Notes: a model not told the origin generated them from the sequence alone. Shown: positions 34,397 to 42,888, numbered from the stretch's first letter. The stretch is 64,000 bases of DNA from Spongiimicrobium salis (GCF_043678055.1 NZ_JBHEQA010000002.1:1178001-1242000), one strand, 5' to 3'. Made by a program: numbers and translations.

Positions 34397-34649
34397 TCGT
34401 TTTTAATTTATTCTGTAAATTCTTTATTTGATTCTTTTGGATGTTTACCGTTTCGATCAGTTCTTCGATAAATATTTGCAGCTCAGCAAACTTCTTATAG
34501 TTCCATATATGTGCGGTTGCTTCTCTGGAAAAATCTCCATTTTTATTAAGTTGTATATGATGTAAATGTGATTCCTCTTGTAGCTTTGTAGATCTTCGAT
34601 TACATCTTTCATTCATTTTCTCAAAATAATTCTTGTCTTCTAAGGTCAT
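34362..34649 (-). CDS. Small coiled-coil protein
   Basis: 95 residues; the C-terminal half is a coiled coil (FIEELIETVNIQKNQIKNLQ). Ends Lys-rich. Its start is one base from the methyltransferase stop. No function assigned. Confidence 0.5.
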   Translation of the reverse strand: MTLEDKNYFEKMNERCNRRSTKLQEESHLHHIQLNKNGDFSREATAHIWNYKKFAELQIFIEELIETVNIQKNQIKNLQNKLKTNGKKEGNKKSA

Positions 34650-34650
34650 T

Positions 34651-36210
34651 TTACTTCAATATTTTTTCCAATAGTTTTTCATATTTAGCCACTACTACAG
34701 AGTTTCCAGCTTGCTTGTAGGTTTGGGTATCGCTTACCTCTATCTTGAAATCATCTGGAAAGTCCATGAGCCTTGCACACTCTCTTGGGGTGAGTCTTCT
34801 TATTCTGTAACCAAGTTGGATATTATGCATTCTTTCACCTCCCAGACCTGAAACAATCGCTGGACTTAATCCGTTTGGGTCATAAATCCTGTTTTGTTGA
34901 TATGGTTGTACACCTCCGCTCTCTTGGGAAGGATTTAATTGTATTACTTTGTACATAAGCAAATTATCTTTTTGTACTGTACTCAAGGTGTTTGAAATCA
35001 ATGGGTTTTCATTAATCTCAATCATTTGCTTTAAATCTTCCCCTGAATTTCTGCTTTTTGGATTTTCTGGATTTCTACCGACCATTCTTCCTCCTAATAC
35101 AATTACAGCCTGATTACATGCTGTGTCCAATGTCTGCGCTACTTGATTTCCTACCCTTCCCCTTCTTGTTACTGAATTTGGTACGCTTAAGTTGACGCTG
35201 TCTCCTGGTTGTGCAACTTCATAACCGCATTTAGTTGCCGATTTGACTTTGATAAATCCATTTGCATAACCGTGGGTTCCTGCTGATATGGTGGGCGAAA
35301 CCCTATCTATACCATATACTTTTGATGCCTGTGTTTCCTGATTGATAAACCCTTCAATGTTTGGGTTTTTAGAGTTCATCATATTGGCTACCTGTTCATC
35401 GCTCAAAAAATACTTTTCGTCCACTTCATCTTCAAGTACATCCCTTAACCTTTTGGTGAGTGGTAATGGCTTGGGCCAAGTGAAATTATTATCCATATCA
35501 TCGCGGATTCCGACTATGAACACCCTTTCCCTATTTTGGGGTACATTGAATTCGGTTGCATTTATTACTTTGATGTATATGTGATACGGTACTGCCCAAT
35601 CGTTTGGAAATATAGGAAATACACCATCTACGCTTTTTCCTCCCAAGTAGTGCACCCATTTATTGAAAGTCCTACCTATAGGGTTTTTAGGGTCGTTCGG
35701 GTCCTTATCATGACTTAATAGACCTTTTACATTTTCGAAAATGAAATACCTTGGATTGTTCTCCCGGATAAATTCCAGACTATTGTAAAACAGTATTCCC
35801 CTTTTATCATTTTCTCCTTCCCTTTTTCCGGATAGGCTGAATGATTGACATGGAACCGTAGAAACATAGATATCCAAAGGTTTTTCCGGTACTTCCCTTT
35901 GGTACATATTAAAGGGATAATAGAAACTGAATTTCTTTGCGAATTCGTTGGCTTCTTGCAAAAATTCACTCTCTTTTTGACTAGGATTTTTATCCCTTAA
36001 TGCAATTTCTTTGACCTTATCCGCATATCTTTTGTGTTCTTTGGTCTTGGCTAGTTTAATATCTTTAGGAGTGCCGTTATTTATAAGATATGTAAGCCTT
36101 GCATAGTAATCGTAATCACATGAAAATACGTTTTCATAATGAATATTTTTTCGTTTCAATGCTTCATTGAAAGCGCCTATCCCACTACAATCGCTACCTA
36201 TTCTTAACAT
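34651..36210 (-). CDS. C5-cytosine DNA methyltransferase
   Basis: 519 residues. Motif I DCSGIGAF (7-14), motif IV with catalytic Cys PCQS (C121), motif VI ENV (159-161), motif VIII QNRERVF (225-231) and motif X QAGNSVVV near the C-terminus. The region between VIII and X (about 250 residues) is long and Asn/Ser-rich, and includes the target-recognition domain with YDPNGLSPAI-type repeats seen in phage enzymes. No restriction enzyme gene is adjacent, so this is a solitary methylase, likely for protecting phage DNA. Target sequence unknown. Confidence 0.9.
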   Translation of the reverse strand: MLRIGSDCSGIGAFNEALKRKNIHYENVFSCDYDYYARLTYLINNGTPKDIKLAKTKEHKRYADKVKEIALRDKNPSQKESEFLQEANEFAKKFSFYYPFNMYQREVPEKPLDIYVSTVPCQSFSLSGKREGENDKRGILFYNSLEFIRENNPRYFIFENVKGLLSHDKDPNDPKNPIGRTFNKWVHYLGGKSVDGVFPIFPNDWAVPYHIYIKVINATEFNVPQNRERVFIVGIRDDMDNNFTWPKPLPLTKRLRDVLEDEVDEKYFLSDEQVANMMNSKNPNIEGFINQETQASKVYGIDRVSPTISAGTHGYANGFIKVKSATKCGYEVAQPGDSVNLSVPNSVTRRGRVGNQVAQTLDTACNQAVIVLGGRMVGRNPENPKSRNSGEDLKQMIEINENPLISNTLSTVQKDNLLMYKVIQLNPSQESGGVQPYQQNRIYDPNGLSPAIVSGLGGERMHNIQLGYRIRRLTPRECARLMDFPDDFKIEVSDTQTYKQAGNSVVVAKYEKLLEKILK

Positions 36211-36240
36211 AATATAATTTACTGATTTTTAATGTTTTGA

Positions 36241-36558
36241 TCAAATTTTTTGAAGCCTTGAAAGCATGTTTTTATTGATAGTTATCAACTTGTCAAGCTT
36301 ACCTCTTTTGTTTTTCGATTCCAGGTAAACAATATTGTCCTGAAGTGATTTTATCCTCATAAATACTTCATGGGAAGTAGATTTACCTACATTGTATTCC
36401 TCTCTCTTTAAGCCCTTGAATATTTTACATCTGGAAGCAACACTCTTAGCATCACGTTCCAATAATTTACCTATCCGATAAGGTGTCAGTTCAAAACACT
36501 TTGCTTTTATAAATTCCAGTTCTTCGGTTGTGAATCTGTCTGTATTCATTCTTTTCAT
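36241..36558 (-). CDS. Small putative DNA-binding protein
   Basis: 105 residues. Residues about 8-40 (TTEELEFIKAKCFELTPYRI) look like a helix-turn-helix of SANT/Myb-like spacing; the second half is a charged helix. Overlaps the helicase-loader gene by 4 bases. Confidence 0.5.
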   Translation of the reverse strand: MKRMNTDRFTTEELEFIKAKCFELTPYRIGKLLERDAKSVASRCKIFKGLKREEYNVGKSTSHEVFMRIKSLQDNIVYLESKNKRGKLDKLITINKNMLSRLQKI

Positions 36559-37295
36559 GATTCTCTAAGACTTTCACCGTTCCACTTGATTATGTTGAAC
36601 ATTTCCGGTATCCTATCTCCTATTCTATCCCCATATCTTTCCGTCAATTCGCTCGAGCTCTTGTTAGTGGATACATGCGTTATAGCACCGCGTCTATGCC
36701 TTTCAAAAAGTAATTCCCCCAATAGTTCGGTTGAATTGAAAGCCTTTTTTTCAAATCCTAGATCATCTATGTATAAAGCTCCTTTGTAGTAGTTTTTTAT
36801 ATCAAATGAATTGGATGCGTTTCCTTTTTTCTTGGCATCAGCAGCCCTCATGTAACTTTCTACCAACCACGGGGCCGTTACCGATCGAAACCATAATTGA
36901 TTGCAATTTCTTTTTATGGAAAGTTCCCTTCCCATCCGATGAAATATTTCAAACAAAACTGATTTTCCAACTCCATAATCGCCATAAAGCATTATCCCTT
37001 TGAAAATATTTGCATTGCTCAATACCAGCCCATGCTGATCAAAGTCCAGGTTTCCGAGAAAATATTGCTTCACTGTTTCAATGATGGTATTGGAAATAAA
37101 TTCTTCTCCCTTACCTTTTTCTTGTAGTACCAGTTTCGAAAATCCATCAAAAAGAAAATCAAAATCTTTATTTGTCAAAACATACTCTTTTACTGGCTCT
37201 TTGCCCTTGTGAGGGTTTTCAAAGACAAGTTGCTTGTTTGATGGGTCTATCCTATTCTTAAAATTTTGGATAGCTTCCGTTGCACTTTTAGCCAT
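36555..37295 (-). CDS. DnaC/IstB-like replication ATPase (helicase loader)
   Basis: 246 residues. Walker A GDYGVGKS (105-112), Walker B LYIDDLG (about 173-179), and a sensor region THVSTNKSSSEL typical of DnaC-type AAA+ proteins, with an Arg near the C-terminus. Overlaps the DUF4373 gene by 8 bases. The pair is the common phage replication module in which the initiator recruits the loader. No phage helicase gene is visible, so the host DnaB is probably used. Confidence 0.8.
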   Translation of the reverse strand: MAKSATEAIQNFKNRIDPSNKQLVFENPHKGKEPVKEYVLTNKDFDFLFDGFSKLVLQEKGKGEEFISNTIIETVKQYFLGNLDFDQHGLVLSNANIFKGIMLYGDYGVGKSVLFEIFHRMGRELSIKRNCNQLWFRSVTAPWLVESYMRAADAKKKGNASNSFDIKNYYKGALYIDDLGFEKKAFNSTELLGELLFERHRRGAITHVSTNKSSSELTERYGDRIGDRIPEMFNIIKWNGESLRES

Positions 37296-38097
37296 ACTTT
37301 TCTAATTTTTTCATCGTTCTTGAATTCGTTTGTTTTTTCTGTTTTTCAGGCAAGTAAAAGCCTTTCCAGCCTTTATCTATGCACTGTAATAAGCATTCAA
37401 TCGCAAGTTTTTCATCGCCTTTGACCAGATTGTAAAGTGTTTTTAAAGCGCGGTTTTCGGAATCAGAATTAACAAATCGGAACTTGTGATTTTTTTTTCT
37501 GTGATCTTTGTATTGCGTCCAATACTTTTCAAATTGTTCAGATTCAAAAATCAAATCCACCCCCTTTATTAGTTTTCTTTTCTTTTCTTTACTTTCCTTT
37601 TCTTTACTTTGTGTACTTTCTTCCCCTTTAAGTGAAGTTTCTTGCCCGTTAGGTGTACTTTCTTGCCGAGTAAGTGTACTTTCTTCCTCGTTAGGTGTAC
37701 CACCCACATCTATAAGGGAATATCTTACTTCAACTTCTGAACACTTCCTATTGGCCTGTTTTGATACATTGATCCAAAATTCCTGAATGTTCTTGGTTGT
37801 CAATATGTTCTCGCTAGTACGCAGTTCTTTATTGAAAAGACCCACATTACAGCAATAACCTACAACCTCTCCTATGAGCGATTCTTTCAGATTAAGGGTA
37901 TCGGACACGTCAAACGCAGTATCATCGTCCCACGATAAGAAATATCCTTTGTCCCTATATATTTCAGTCAATAAATAATTGTATATCAAATAGCCCTGTG
38001 CCCCAAAATGCTTAAGTAAACGCCTGACCTTCCTGTTTAGGAATATATCCGTCTTCATGGTGTAATAATCCAATCCTGTTTTTTCCGGTCTTGCCAT
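37288..38097 (-). CDS. DUF4373/DnaD-like replication initiator with heptad linker
   Basis: 269 residues. Residues 5-115 form the DUF4373 (Lin1244/Lin1753) winged-helix-like domain (MKTDIFLNRKVRRLLKHFGA). Residues 134-168 are five imperfect 7-residue repeats (TPNEEES, TLTRQES, TPNGQET, SLKGEES, TQSKEKE). The C-terminal third (FEKYWTQYKDHRKKNHKFRF) resembles DnaD-type or replisome organiser ends. Likely phage origin binding or replisome assembly. Function inferred from family and the helicase loader next to it. Confidence 0.7.
   Translation of the reverse strand: MARPEKTGLDYYTMKTDIFLNRKVRRLLKHFGAQGYLIYNYLLTEIYRDKGYFLSWDDDTAFDVSDTLNLKESLIGEVVGYCCNVGLFNKELRTSENILTTKNIQEFWINVSKQANRKCSEVEVRYSLIDVGGTPNEEESTLTRQESTPNGQETSLKGEESTQSKEKESKEKKRKLIKGVDLIFESEQFEKYWTQYKDHRKKNHKFRFVNSDSENRALKTLYNLVKGDEKLAIECLLQCIDKGWKGFYLPEKQKKQTNSRTMKKLEKYG
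37594..37698 (-). repeat. Five 21-bp tandem repeats coding a 7-residue linker
   Basis: The plus strand shows repeats around AGGTGTACTTTCTTG, 21 bases apart. They code for the five heptads of the DUF4373 protein linker. Copies differ by several bases. Confidence 0.7.
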
Positions 38098-38115
38098 TTT
38101 TTGCCCCTTGATCGT

Positions 38116-38526
38116 TTAAATTGCTATAGCCCTGTTTATGTTTAATGATAGTGTGTGCTGTATTACCTGAATCAATAGGTTCACATCAGTTACTATTAAT
38201 GGATTGTCCAAATGCAATCTCCTGGATATTTCTTCGTCAATATCGTCGACCCATTTAACTATTTCCCTGTCCTTTATATCAATAAAGTTTTGTATCATTT
38301 TTTTAGAGTGCAATACTGTAGCATGATCCATTGAGTAATTAGATAAATACCCTCCAAACTCTCCTATTTTTGCAGAACTTATCGATGTTCTCTTGCATGC
38401 CAAATACTGGAATATCTGCCTTGGAATCACTACGTTCCTCCTTCTTGTCCTGGAGAATAGGATGTGTTCTTCAATACCAAAGTAATCGCTAACGCATAAG
38501 GTTATAAGTTGTAATGTTGGTTTCAT
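38116..38526 (-). CDS. Stand-alone DnaA domain IV (DNA-binding domain)
   Basis: 136 residues. The sequence carries the core of the DnaA C-terminal domain: VSDYFGI (12-18), RTRRRNVVIPRQIFQYLACK (26-45) and the signature DHATVLHS (67-74), which in DnaA is the DHTTVLHA loop that reads the DnaA box. There is no AAA+ domain; the C-terminal half is an unrecognised helical part. It overlaps the upstream winged-helix gene by 4 bases within the replication module. Possible roles are recognition of phage origin DnaA boxes or competition with host DnaA; both are inference. Confidence 0.85.
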   Translation of the reverse strand: MKPTLQLITLCVSDYFGIEEHILFSRTRRRNVVIPRQIFQYLACKRTSISSAKIGEFGGYLSNYSMDHATVLHSKKMIQNFIDIKDREIVKWVDDIDEEISRRLHLDNPLIVTDVNLLIQVIQHTLSLNINRAIAI

Positions 38527-38813
38527 GATTTCCCTGTTTGATAAGTTTTGTACTTATTGGTCAGCTTCCACAACAAGGGACGATTCTTTATATTCGGTTC
38601 CCTTCCAACCACCTTTATCATTCCTTCATTCTCCATTTCATTCAATCTTCTAGCGACTTCATGATAGGATAGGTTTCCTCTTGTAAGTGCAGATATCTGC
38701 TTAGATGTTAAACTGGAATTTGGATCTACCTGCATTGCAGCAATAATGATCTCCCAATGTTTGGATTTCTCGGATTTTATGCCTTCATATGCCTCTAATG
38801 ATGATTGTCTCAT
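38523..38813 (-). CDS. Winged-helix DNA-binding protein
   Basis: 96 residues. A winged helix is visible: LTSKQISALTRGNLSYHEVA recognition helices, then a wing (GMIKVVGREPNIKNRPLLWK). Similar small proteins act as phage replication or transcription regulators. Overlaps the DnaA-IV gene by 4 bases. Confidence 0.65.
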   Translation of the reverse strand: MRQSSLEAYEGIKSEKSKHWEIIIAAMQVDPNSSLTSKQISALTRGNLSYHEVARRLNEMENEGMIKVVGREPNIKNRPLLWKLTNKYKTYQTGKS

Positions 38814-38852
38814 TGTTCTGGATTTATAGGTTAATACTCTTTTTTAATTGCT

Positions 38853-39593
38853 TTACTTTTCCTTGGTAATCCTTTTTGATTTAAATTCACTGAATTCCTT
38901 TTGGTAAATTCCTAGTTCTTGATTGGCCCAATTTCTTAGGGCAATCCTTTCTTCGGGGTTCCTTAAGCGAACATCACTTTCCAAGGACTTTAATACTTCC
39001 TTTATTTTTGGTCTTAAATCGATGTAATCCAGTTTGGTAAATTTTATGTTTACATGCCTTCTTAATGAGTGGACAAATTCAAAGTACTCTTGTCCGAATA
39101 TTTCCTTCAATCCATCCTGGTACGCCTTCGAATCACCTCCCCTAAACGTATTGCTCTCAAAACTTTGGATGAATATGTTATGTAGATTCAGTGCTGTTGT
39201 ACGGTTAGCTCCTACACTCAAATAATGTCCTCCGTTCATTTTACCATAATTTCCCGTAGCTATACATGGATGTCCGTGGTCTATAAGTCTTGCGATTTTA
39301 TTAATGTCCGGTTGGATGTATTTCTTTCGATAGTTATCCACGGTCATTAACTCTATTTTTATTTTACCCATAGTTTTTCTGTTTTCGGTCTTCCTATGTT
39401 TCTCGGTATTCTTTTCGACCTTTGGAAGAAATTGTTTTTGATACCAAATCCTTCCGGCTTCCGTTGTCGTTCCCCAATCAAATAAACATGAAGGACAAAG
39501 ACCGTATTTCCTTCTCTTTACATTAATAGGTTTTCCGCAACCCATATAACCATATGCCCTACGTTCGCCCTTGCATGTTTTTTCTTGGATCAT
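38853..39593 (-). CDS. NinG/Rap-like recombination protein
   Basis: 246 residues. N-terminal zinc cluster (CKGERRAYGYMGCG, then CPSC). The central part matches the NinG pattern: GHPCIATG, GGHYLSVGANRTTALNLHNI, then YQDGLKEIFGQEYFEFVHSL, in which typical NinG proteins carry GH...H..C..C. Several of the metal Cys of the classic HNH-like motif are replaced here. NinG (Rap) is a Holliday-junction nuclease-like helper of phage recombination. Confidence 0.7.
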   Translation of the reverse strand: MIQEKTCKGERRAYGYMGCGKPINVKRRKYGLCPSCLFDWGTTTEAGRIWYQKQFLPKVEKNTEKHRKTENRKTMGKIKIELMTVDNYRKKYIQPDINKIARLIDHGHPCIATGNYGKMNGGHYLSVGANRTTALNLHNIFIQSFESNTFRGGDSKAYQDGLKEIFGQEYFEFVHSLRRHVNIKFTKLDYIDLRPKIKEVLKSLESDVRLRNPEERIALRNWANQELGIYQKEFSEFKSKRITKEK

Positions 39594-39601
39594 ATCAGAT
39601 A

Positions 39602-39967
39602 TTAAAAAGGCAAATCATCATGAGCTTCTTCGTTTAAATCTCCTGCTGGTTCAAAAGCTTCGGATGGTGCAACTGGAGGTGTGCCATTATTTTCCAATCC
39701 CTCTATACGCCAACCCTGAATAGAATTAAAATATTTGGTTTCCCCTTGTTGGTTGACCCATTCCCTGCCTCGGATATTGATGGATACCTTTACCGTTTCG
39801 CCTAGTCTATATTGGTCTAATAGATCGCATTTATCCTGTACAAATTCTATCAAAATATCCTGTGGGTATTGTTCATCCGTGGTAATGACCATTTCCCTTT
39901 TTCGAAATCCATTGCTTCCAAAAGTTTGGGTATCACCTATTAATTTCACTGTTCCTTCTAATTCCAT
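39602..39967 (-). CDS. DUF3127 single-stranded DNA-binding protein-like
   Basis: 121 residues from MELEGTVKLIGD, the start that fits the DUF3127 family and sits 2 bases after the upstream stop. OB-fold-like strands (REMVITTDEQYPQDILIEFV, then VSINIRGREWVNQQGE). The acidic tail ends in HDDLPF, the classic SSB C-terminal tip that binds partner proteins. Part of the recombination group with NinB-like and Rad52-like proteins. Confidence 0.75.
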   Translation of the reverse strand: MELEGTVKLIGDTQTFGSNGFRKREMVITTDEQYPQDILIEFVQDKCDLLDQYRLGETVKVSINIRGREWVNQQGETKYFNSIQGWRIEGLENNGTPPVAPSEAFEPAGDLNEEAHDDLPF

Positions 39968-39969
39968 TT

Positions 39970-40410
39970 TTATTCTATTAATGTTAATTCTTGATTTGGG
40001 TCCGGAACCTCTATTCCTAGAAACTCCGCTGCCCATTTTTGTATTTCTAAAATGTATTCGGCAAATTGTGTAGTGGTCATTTCGCTGCTGGTCATTTTTT
40101 CTGTAACTATCTCTCCAGTTTGCGTATTCGTAATTTCTCTGCTGCAGGAAAATAGCGGTAACAAAATTTGATAATGTATACTATTTGAATCCCTTACCTC
40201 GCCCGTACAATCCTTTAACCCCTGTTGGATGATCGGTATCACTACTCCCCAATAAAATCGGTTTTGGGGATTGCTCCTACTCTTCTTTTTACGCTGTATG
40301 GTAAACTCTATCACCTTACCTTCAAATGATCTTATAGCAGATTCTATAAGGTTCCGGTTCCTTTTCAATCTTCCATTATTTACCTCGGATATGATGGTTA
40401 CTTTTTTCAT
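39970..40410 (-). CDS. NinB-like recombination protein
   Basis: 146 residues from MKKVTIISEVNNGRLK, whose ATG overlaps the upstream stop (ATGA). The signature is visible: NRNLIESAIRSFEGK, then KKKSRSNPQNRFYWGVVIP. NinB (lambda Orf family) binds ssDNA and helps RecA-type recombination. The cluster order NinG, SSB-like, NinB, Rad52-like is a coherent recombination set. Confidence 0.75.
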   Translation of the reverse strand: MKKVTIISEVNNGRLKRNRNLIESAIRSFEGKVIEFTIQRKKKSRSNPQNRFYWGVVIPIIQQGLKDCTGEVRDSNSIHYQILLPLFSCSREITNTQTGEIVTEKMTSSEMTTTQFAEYILEIQKWAAEFLGIEVPDPNQELTLIE

Positions 40411-40817
40411 ATGAGTTCTGCATATTTCAATTTTGCCCAAGCAACAACTTTGATACAGGTCTTTACTTGAAACATTCCTATGTGGCAGAACTTATCTGGA
40501 ATTCCAATAGCATCGGCCATTTCTTCATAAGCTGCGTTTCTCTCCATGTGCTTTTCCTTCCAAATCCGATCGAATGCATCATGTGCCTTTCTCTTCCATT
40601 GTCTCAACTTCTTATCCGCTAACCTTCCCAACGGTTCCCCATCATCGTGCGTTCCTACATAACTATCGCATTGTGGGTAGTTATCGCAACATATCATGGA
40701 TCTGTTCCTATAGGTTTTACCGTAAATGAATTCTTCACTTACGACCTTTGTCCTAGATTTACAATAAGGGCAGACCTTGGCACTTAAAATATCCTGTTGT
40801 AATGGGGTGAGTGTCAT
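40407..40817 (-). CDS. Zinc-finger protein, DUF3268-like
   Basis: 136 residues. Starts with CPYCKS and continues CCDNYPQCDSYVGTH, a four-Cys zinc site, then LADKKLRQWKRKAHDAFDRI, all matching DUF3268 phage proteins. Possibly DNA binding. Shares one base with the upstream gene. Confidence 0.7.
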   Translation of the reverse strand: MTLTPLQQDILSAKVCPYCKSRTKVVSEEFIYGKTYRNRSMICCDNYPQCDSYVGTHDDGEPLGRLADKKLRQWKRKAHDAFDRIWKEKHMERNAAYEEMADAIGIPDKFCHIGMFQVKTCIKVVAWAKLKYAELI

Positions 40818-41266
40818 TAGAAAGAAACTGCTAAGGATGATTTTTTTGGTGTTGTGGATACTTTAGGGACTTCCACCCCTTCACTATCATAGATAACATC
40901 CTCACTTTTCATTGCCGTTTTTAGCAAGTCTTTTCTATCGGATAGTTTCTTTTCCAAGATCTGGATCATTTCATCTTCCTTGAAGTTAATGGTGTCACCT
41001 CCGGATCTATAGGAAGCGGTCAATCCAAATGCTTCAAAGGATTCTTGGCCCAATGCTTGCTTCAATACTGATTCTATCTCGCAAACAGCTTCTTTTAATC
41101 TCAATGCCTGTGCATATATTTCATGTGGATTGTGATCGCCACTATCAATTAGACTTTGTGCAAATGCATTCGATGATTTTTTCAATTCTTTCTTTGTTGG
41201 TAGAAAGTGTGATGTGGCTACTTCTTCTTCGCGCATCATCATGAATAAATCTTTTGTTTGTCCCAT
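40817..41266 (-). CDS. Hypothetical protein of recombination operon
   Basis: 149 residues, mostly helical, with a Lys-rich middle and a Val/Thr/Ser-rich tail. Shares single bases with the genes on both sides (TAATG coupling). I do not recognise a family; a Gp157-like accessory role is possible but unsupported. Confidence 0.55.
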   Translation of the reverse strand: MGQTKDLFMMMREEEVATSHFLPTKKELKKSSNAFAQSLIDSGDHNPHEIYAQALRLKEAVCEIESVLKQALGQESFEAFGLTASYRSGGDTINFKEDEMIQILEKKLSDRKDLLKTAMKSEDVIYDSEGVEVPKVSTTPKKSSLAVSF

Positions 41267-41901
41267 TATGCTGATTGTTTTAATGTTAATTTTTGTTTCA
41301 TATTCTCTTTAAGTACAGACCAAGCCTTTTTTTCTAAAGGTGTAAGGCTTTCGTATACTTTTTTCAGTTGTTCCACCGTTGTACAACGTTGAAGTCTCCT
41401 ATCTGCTGTAAGATTCTTTTGATCTGTTTTATTTTTGGATTTGTTTTTTATGGTAGAATTGATGTGCTTGGTAAGATCCCAAACCCTATTTCCTTTATCA
41501 TCGACTACATGCGGTTGTTTCCCGGATGTCTTCGCTTGGTTTGAGGTCACTTTATGTATCGGTAGATCGTAAAGAAATCTACCTACACCAAACTTTACCG
41601 CAGCTCTTTTAAATGCATCGGAACTATGGCCTTTTTGTTTTTCAACATTGCTTTCGCTACCCGTATCGCTCCTTTTATATTCATGACCATCTGCATAAAT
41701 GGTAATCTCGCAAAAAAGCAAACCTCCTTCGCAATAGTATCTATCCGACCACACACAATTAGCATCCAGAACATCTTGTACGTCCCTACTATCTATGTAG
41801 GCTACACATGAAGCTTCCGGTTTGTATTGACTAAAGGATTGTACCCTCCACTTATAAGGTATTTTCTTTTTTAAATTTGTTAGTATTTCTTGTATTTCCA
41901 T
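41266..41901 (-). CDS. Rad52/22-family annealing protein
   Basis: 211 residues. The signature SDAFKRAAVKFGVGRFLYDL (about 93-112) is the hallmark of Rad52-type single-strand annealing proteins, here after the typical N-terminal beta-beta-alpha region (VAYIDSRDVQDVLDANCVW). Residues 140-170 are a Lys/Asn/Thr-rich linker. These proteins anneal complementary ssDNA during phage recombination and repair. Confidence 0.85.
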   Translation of the reverse strand: MEIQEILTNLKKKIPYKWRVQSFSQYKPEASCVAYIDSRDVQDVLDANCVWSDRYYCEGGLLFCEITIYADGHEYKRSDTGSESNVEKQKGHSSDAFKRAAVKFGVGRFLYDLPIHKVTSNQAKTSGKQPHVVDDKGNRVWDLTKHINSTIKNKSKNKTDQKNLTADRRLQRCTTVEQLKKVYESLTPLEKKAWSVLKENMKQKLTLKQSA

Positions 41902-41943
41902 GGTTTCTTGGTTTTAATCTTTATATATCTTCCACAACATCCT

Positions 41944-42012
41944 TCATATACACATTATCAGCATTAATCCGATCGCATACATGATGTACAATAAGGTGTC
42001 GTCTTGGTTCAT
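41944..42012 (-). CDS. Possible 22-residue membrane peptide
   Basis: A very short frame whose ATG overlaps the upstream stop. After MNQDDTLLYIM the rest is hydrophobic (YAIGLMLIMCI), as a small transmembrane peptide would be. Too short to be sure. Confidence 0.25.
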   Translation of the reverse strand: MNQDDTLLYIMYAIGLMLIMCI

Positions 42013-42170
42013 CCTCTATCTGAATTAAAAAGGGATTCTATGGCTATTGCTACCCCAACATCTAATGAAGTGTGATGGGTACTTACTTGATGCTTTGTCA
42101 TCCACTTTACCAGATTTGGCTTTCTTTTGGGCTTATGTCCCAATACCGCCTTTACCCTAGTTGTTCCCAT
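42009..42170 (-). CDS. Hypothetical protein, 53 residues
   Basis: Basic N-terminus (MGTTRVKAVLGHKPKRKPN) then a short helical tail. Overlaps the upstream membrane-protein gene by 14 bases and the downstream frame by 4. Member of the early leftward operon. Confidence 0.45.
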   Translation of the reverse strand: MGTTRVKAVLGHKPKRKPNLVKWMTKHQVSTHHTSLDVGVAIAIESLFNSDRG

Positions 42171-42294
42171 CTTTCAATTTTTTAAGTTGTTGTTTAGCTT
42201 TCCTAGTGTTGTTTTGTACCGCTATAAGAGCACATATGCCCAAGAAAGTCAATACACAAAGTGCCAGTAATCCAGTTTCTAAAATCATAGTCAT
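42157..42294 (-). CDS. Small single-pass membrane protein
   Basis: 45 residues: hydrophobic helix at about 7-24 (GLLALCVLTFLGICALIAV) and a Lys-rich cytoplasmic tail. In the early operon between replication/recombination genes and the repressor. Function unknown. Confidence 0.45.
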   Translation of the reverse strand: MTMILETGLLALCVLTFLGICALIAVQNNTRKAKQQLKKLKDGNN

Positions 42295-42299
42295 TTGGT

Positions 42300-42608
42300 T
42301 TAATTGTAATTGACCGGAACCAGCCTATTACCGTTTATGTAAATCTTTAATTCGTTATTGGTTTCTAGAAGTTGTATCTCTTCGGAAGTAGCATTCATTC
42401 CAACATTCTTTGCATATTGCTTTATCCTTTCCAATACGGCCAACCTACTTGCCTTTTTACCTTCGTAATCATCGACACCTCCAAACTCACTATCTATTGC
42501 TATAAAGGCATCATGGAATAGGCCTAGGACAAGCTTACCCCTCCTTATGTAAGCTAAAGCGCGTTCGTCCGTAGGGTCTATGAACCACCCTGTTCTTTGT
42601 TTTTTCAT
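42300..42608 (-). CDS. Hypothetical early protein, 102 residues
   Basis: Starts MKKQRTGWFIDPTDERALAY; compact alpha/beta protein without a recognised motif. Early operon member downstream of the Cro-position gene. Confidence 0.5.
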   Translation of the reverse strand: MKKQRTGWFIDPTDERALAYIRRGKLVLGLFHDAFIAIDSEFGGVDDYEGKKASRLAVLERIKQYAKNVGMNATSEEIQLLETNNELKIYINGNRLVPVNYN

Positions 42609-42621
42609 TTCTGTTGTTGGT

Positions 42622-42888
42622 TTAATTGAACCTCTCTTTCAATTGTTTTAGCAATTCTAAATCTTCTTGAATTTGTGTTTCAAACTTTTCAATGAAGACG
42701 GATAACATGTGTTCCTCCTTTTCTTCTGGAACACTATCGCTATACAGATAATTCTGCTTGTAGCTTGTTTTACTTTTCAAATCCCAATCGCCCATAATTT
42801 CTTTGGTGCATTTCTCTTGGGTTTCCAAATGAAGTTTCTGCCTCCAAAGGGATTTTCTTACTTCGTTAATACTTGTCAATACTTCCAT
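42622..42888 (-). CDS. Hypothetical helical early protein
   Basis: 88 residues, Glu/Lys-rich helices (LETQEKCTKEIMGDWDLKSK), likely soluble. Separated from its neighbours by 7-14 bases in the early operon. No motif. Confidence 0.5.
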   Translation of the reverse strand: MEVLTSINEVRKSLWRQKLHLETQEKCTKEIMGDWDLKSKTSYKQNYLYSDSVPEEKEEHMLSVFIEKFETQIQEDLELLKQLKERFN

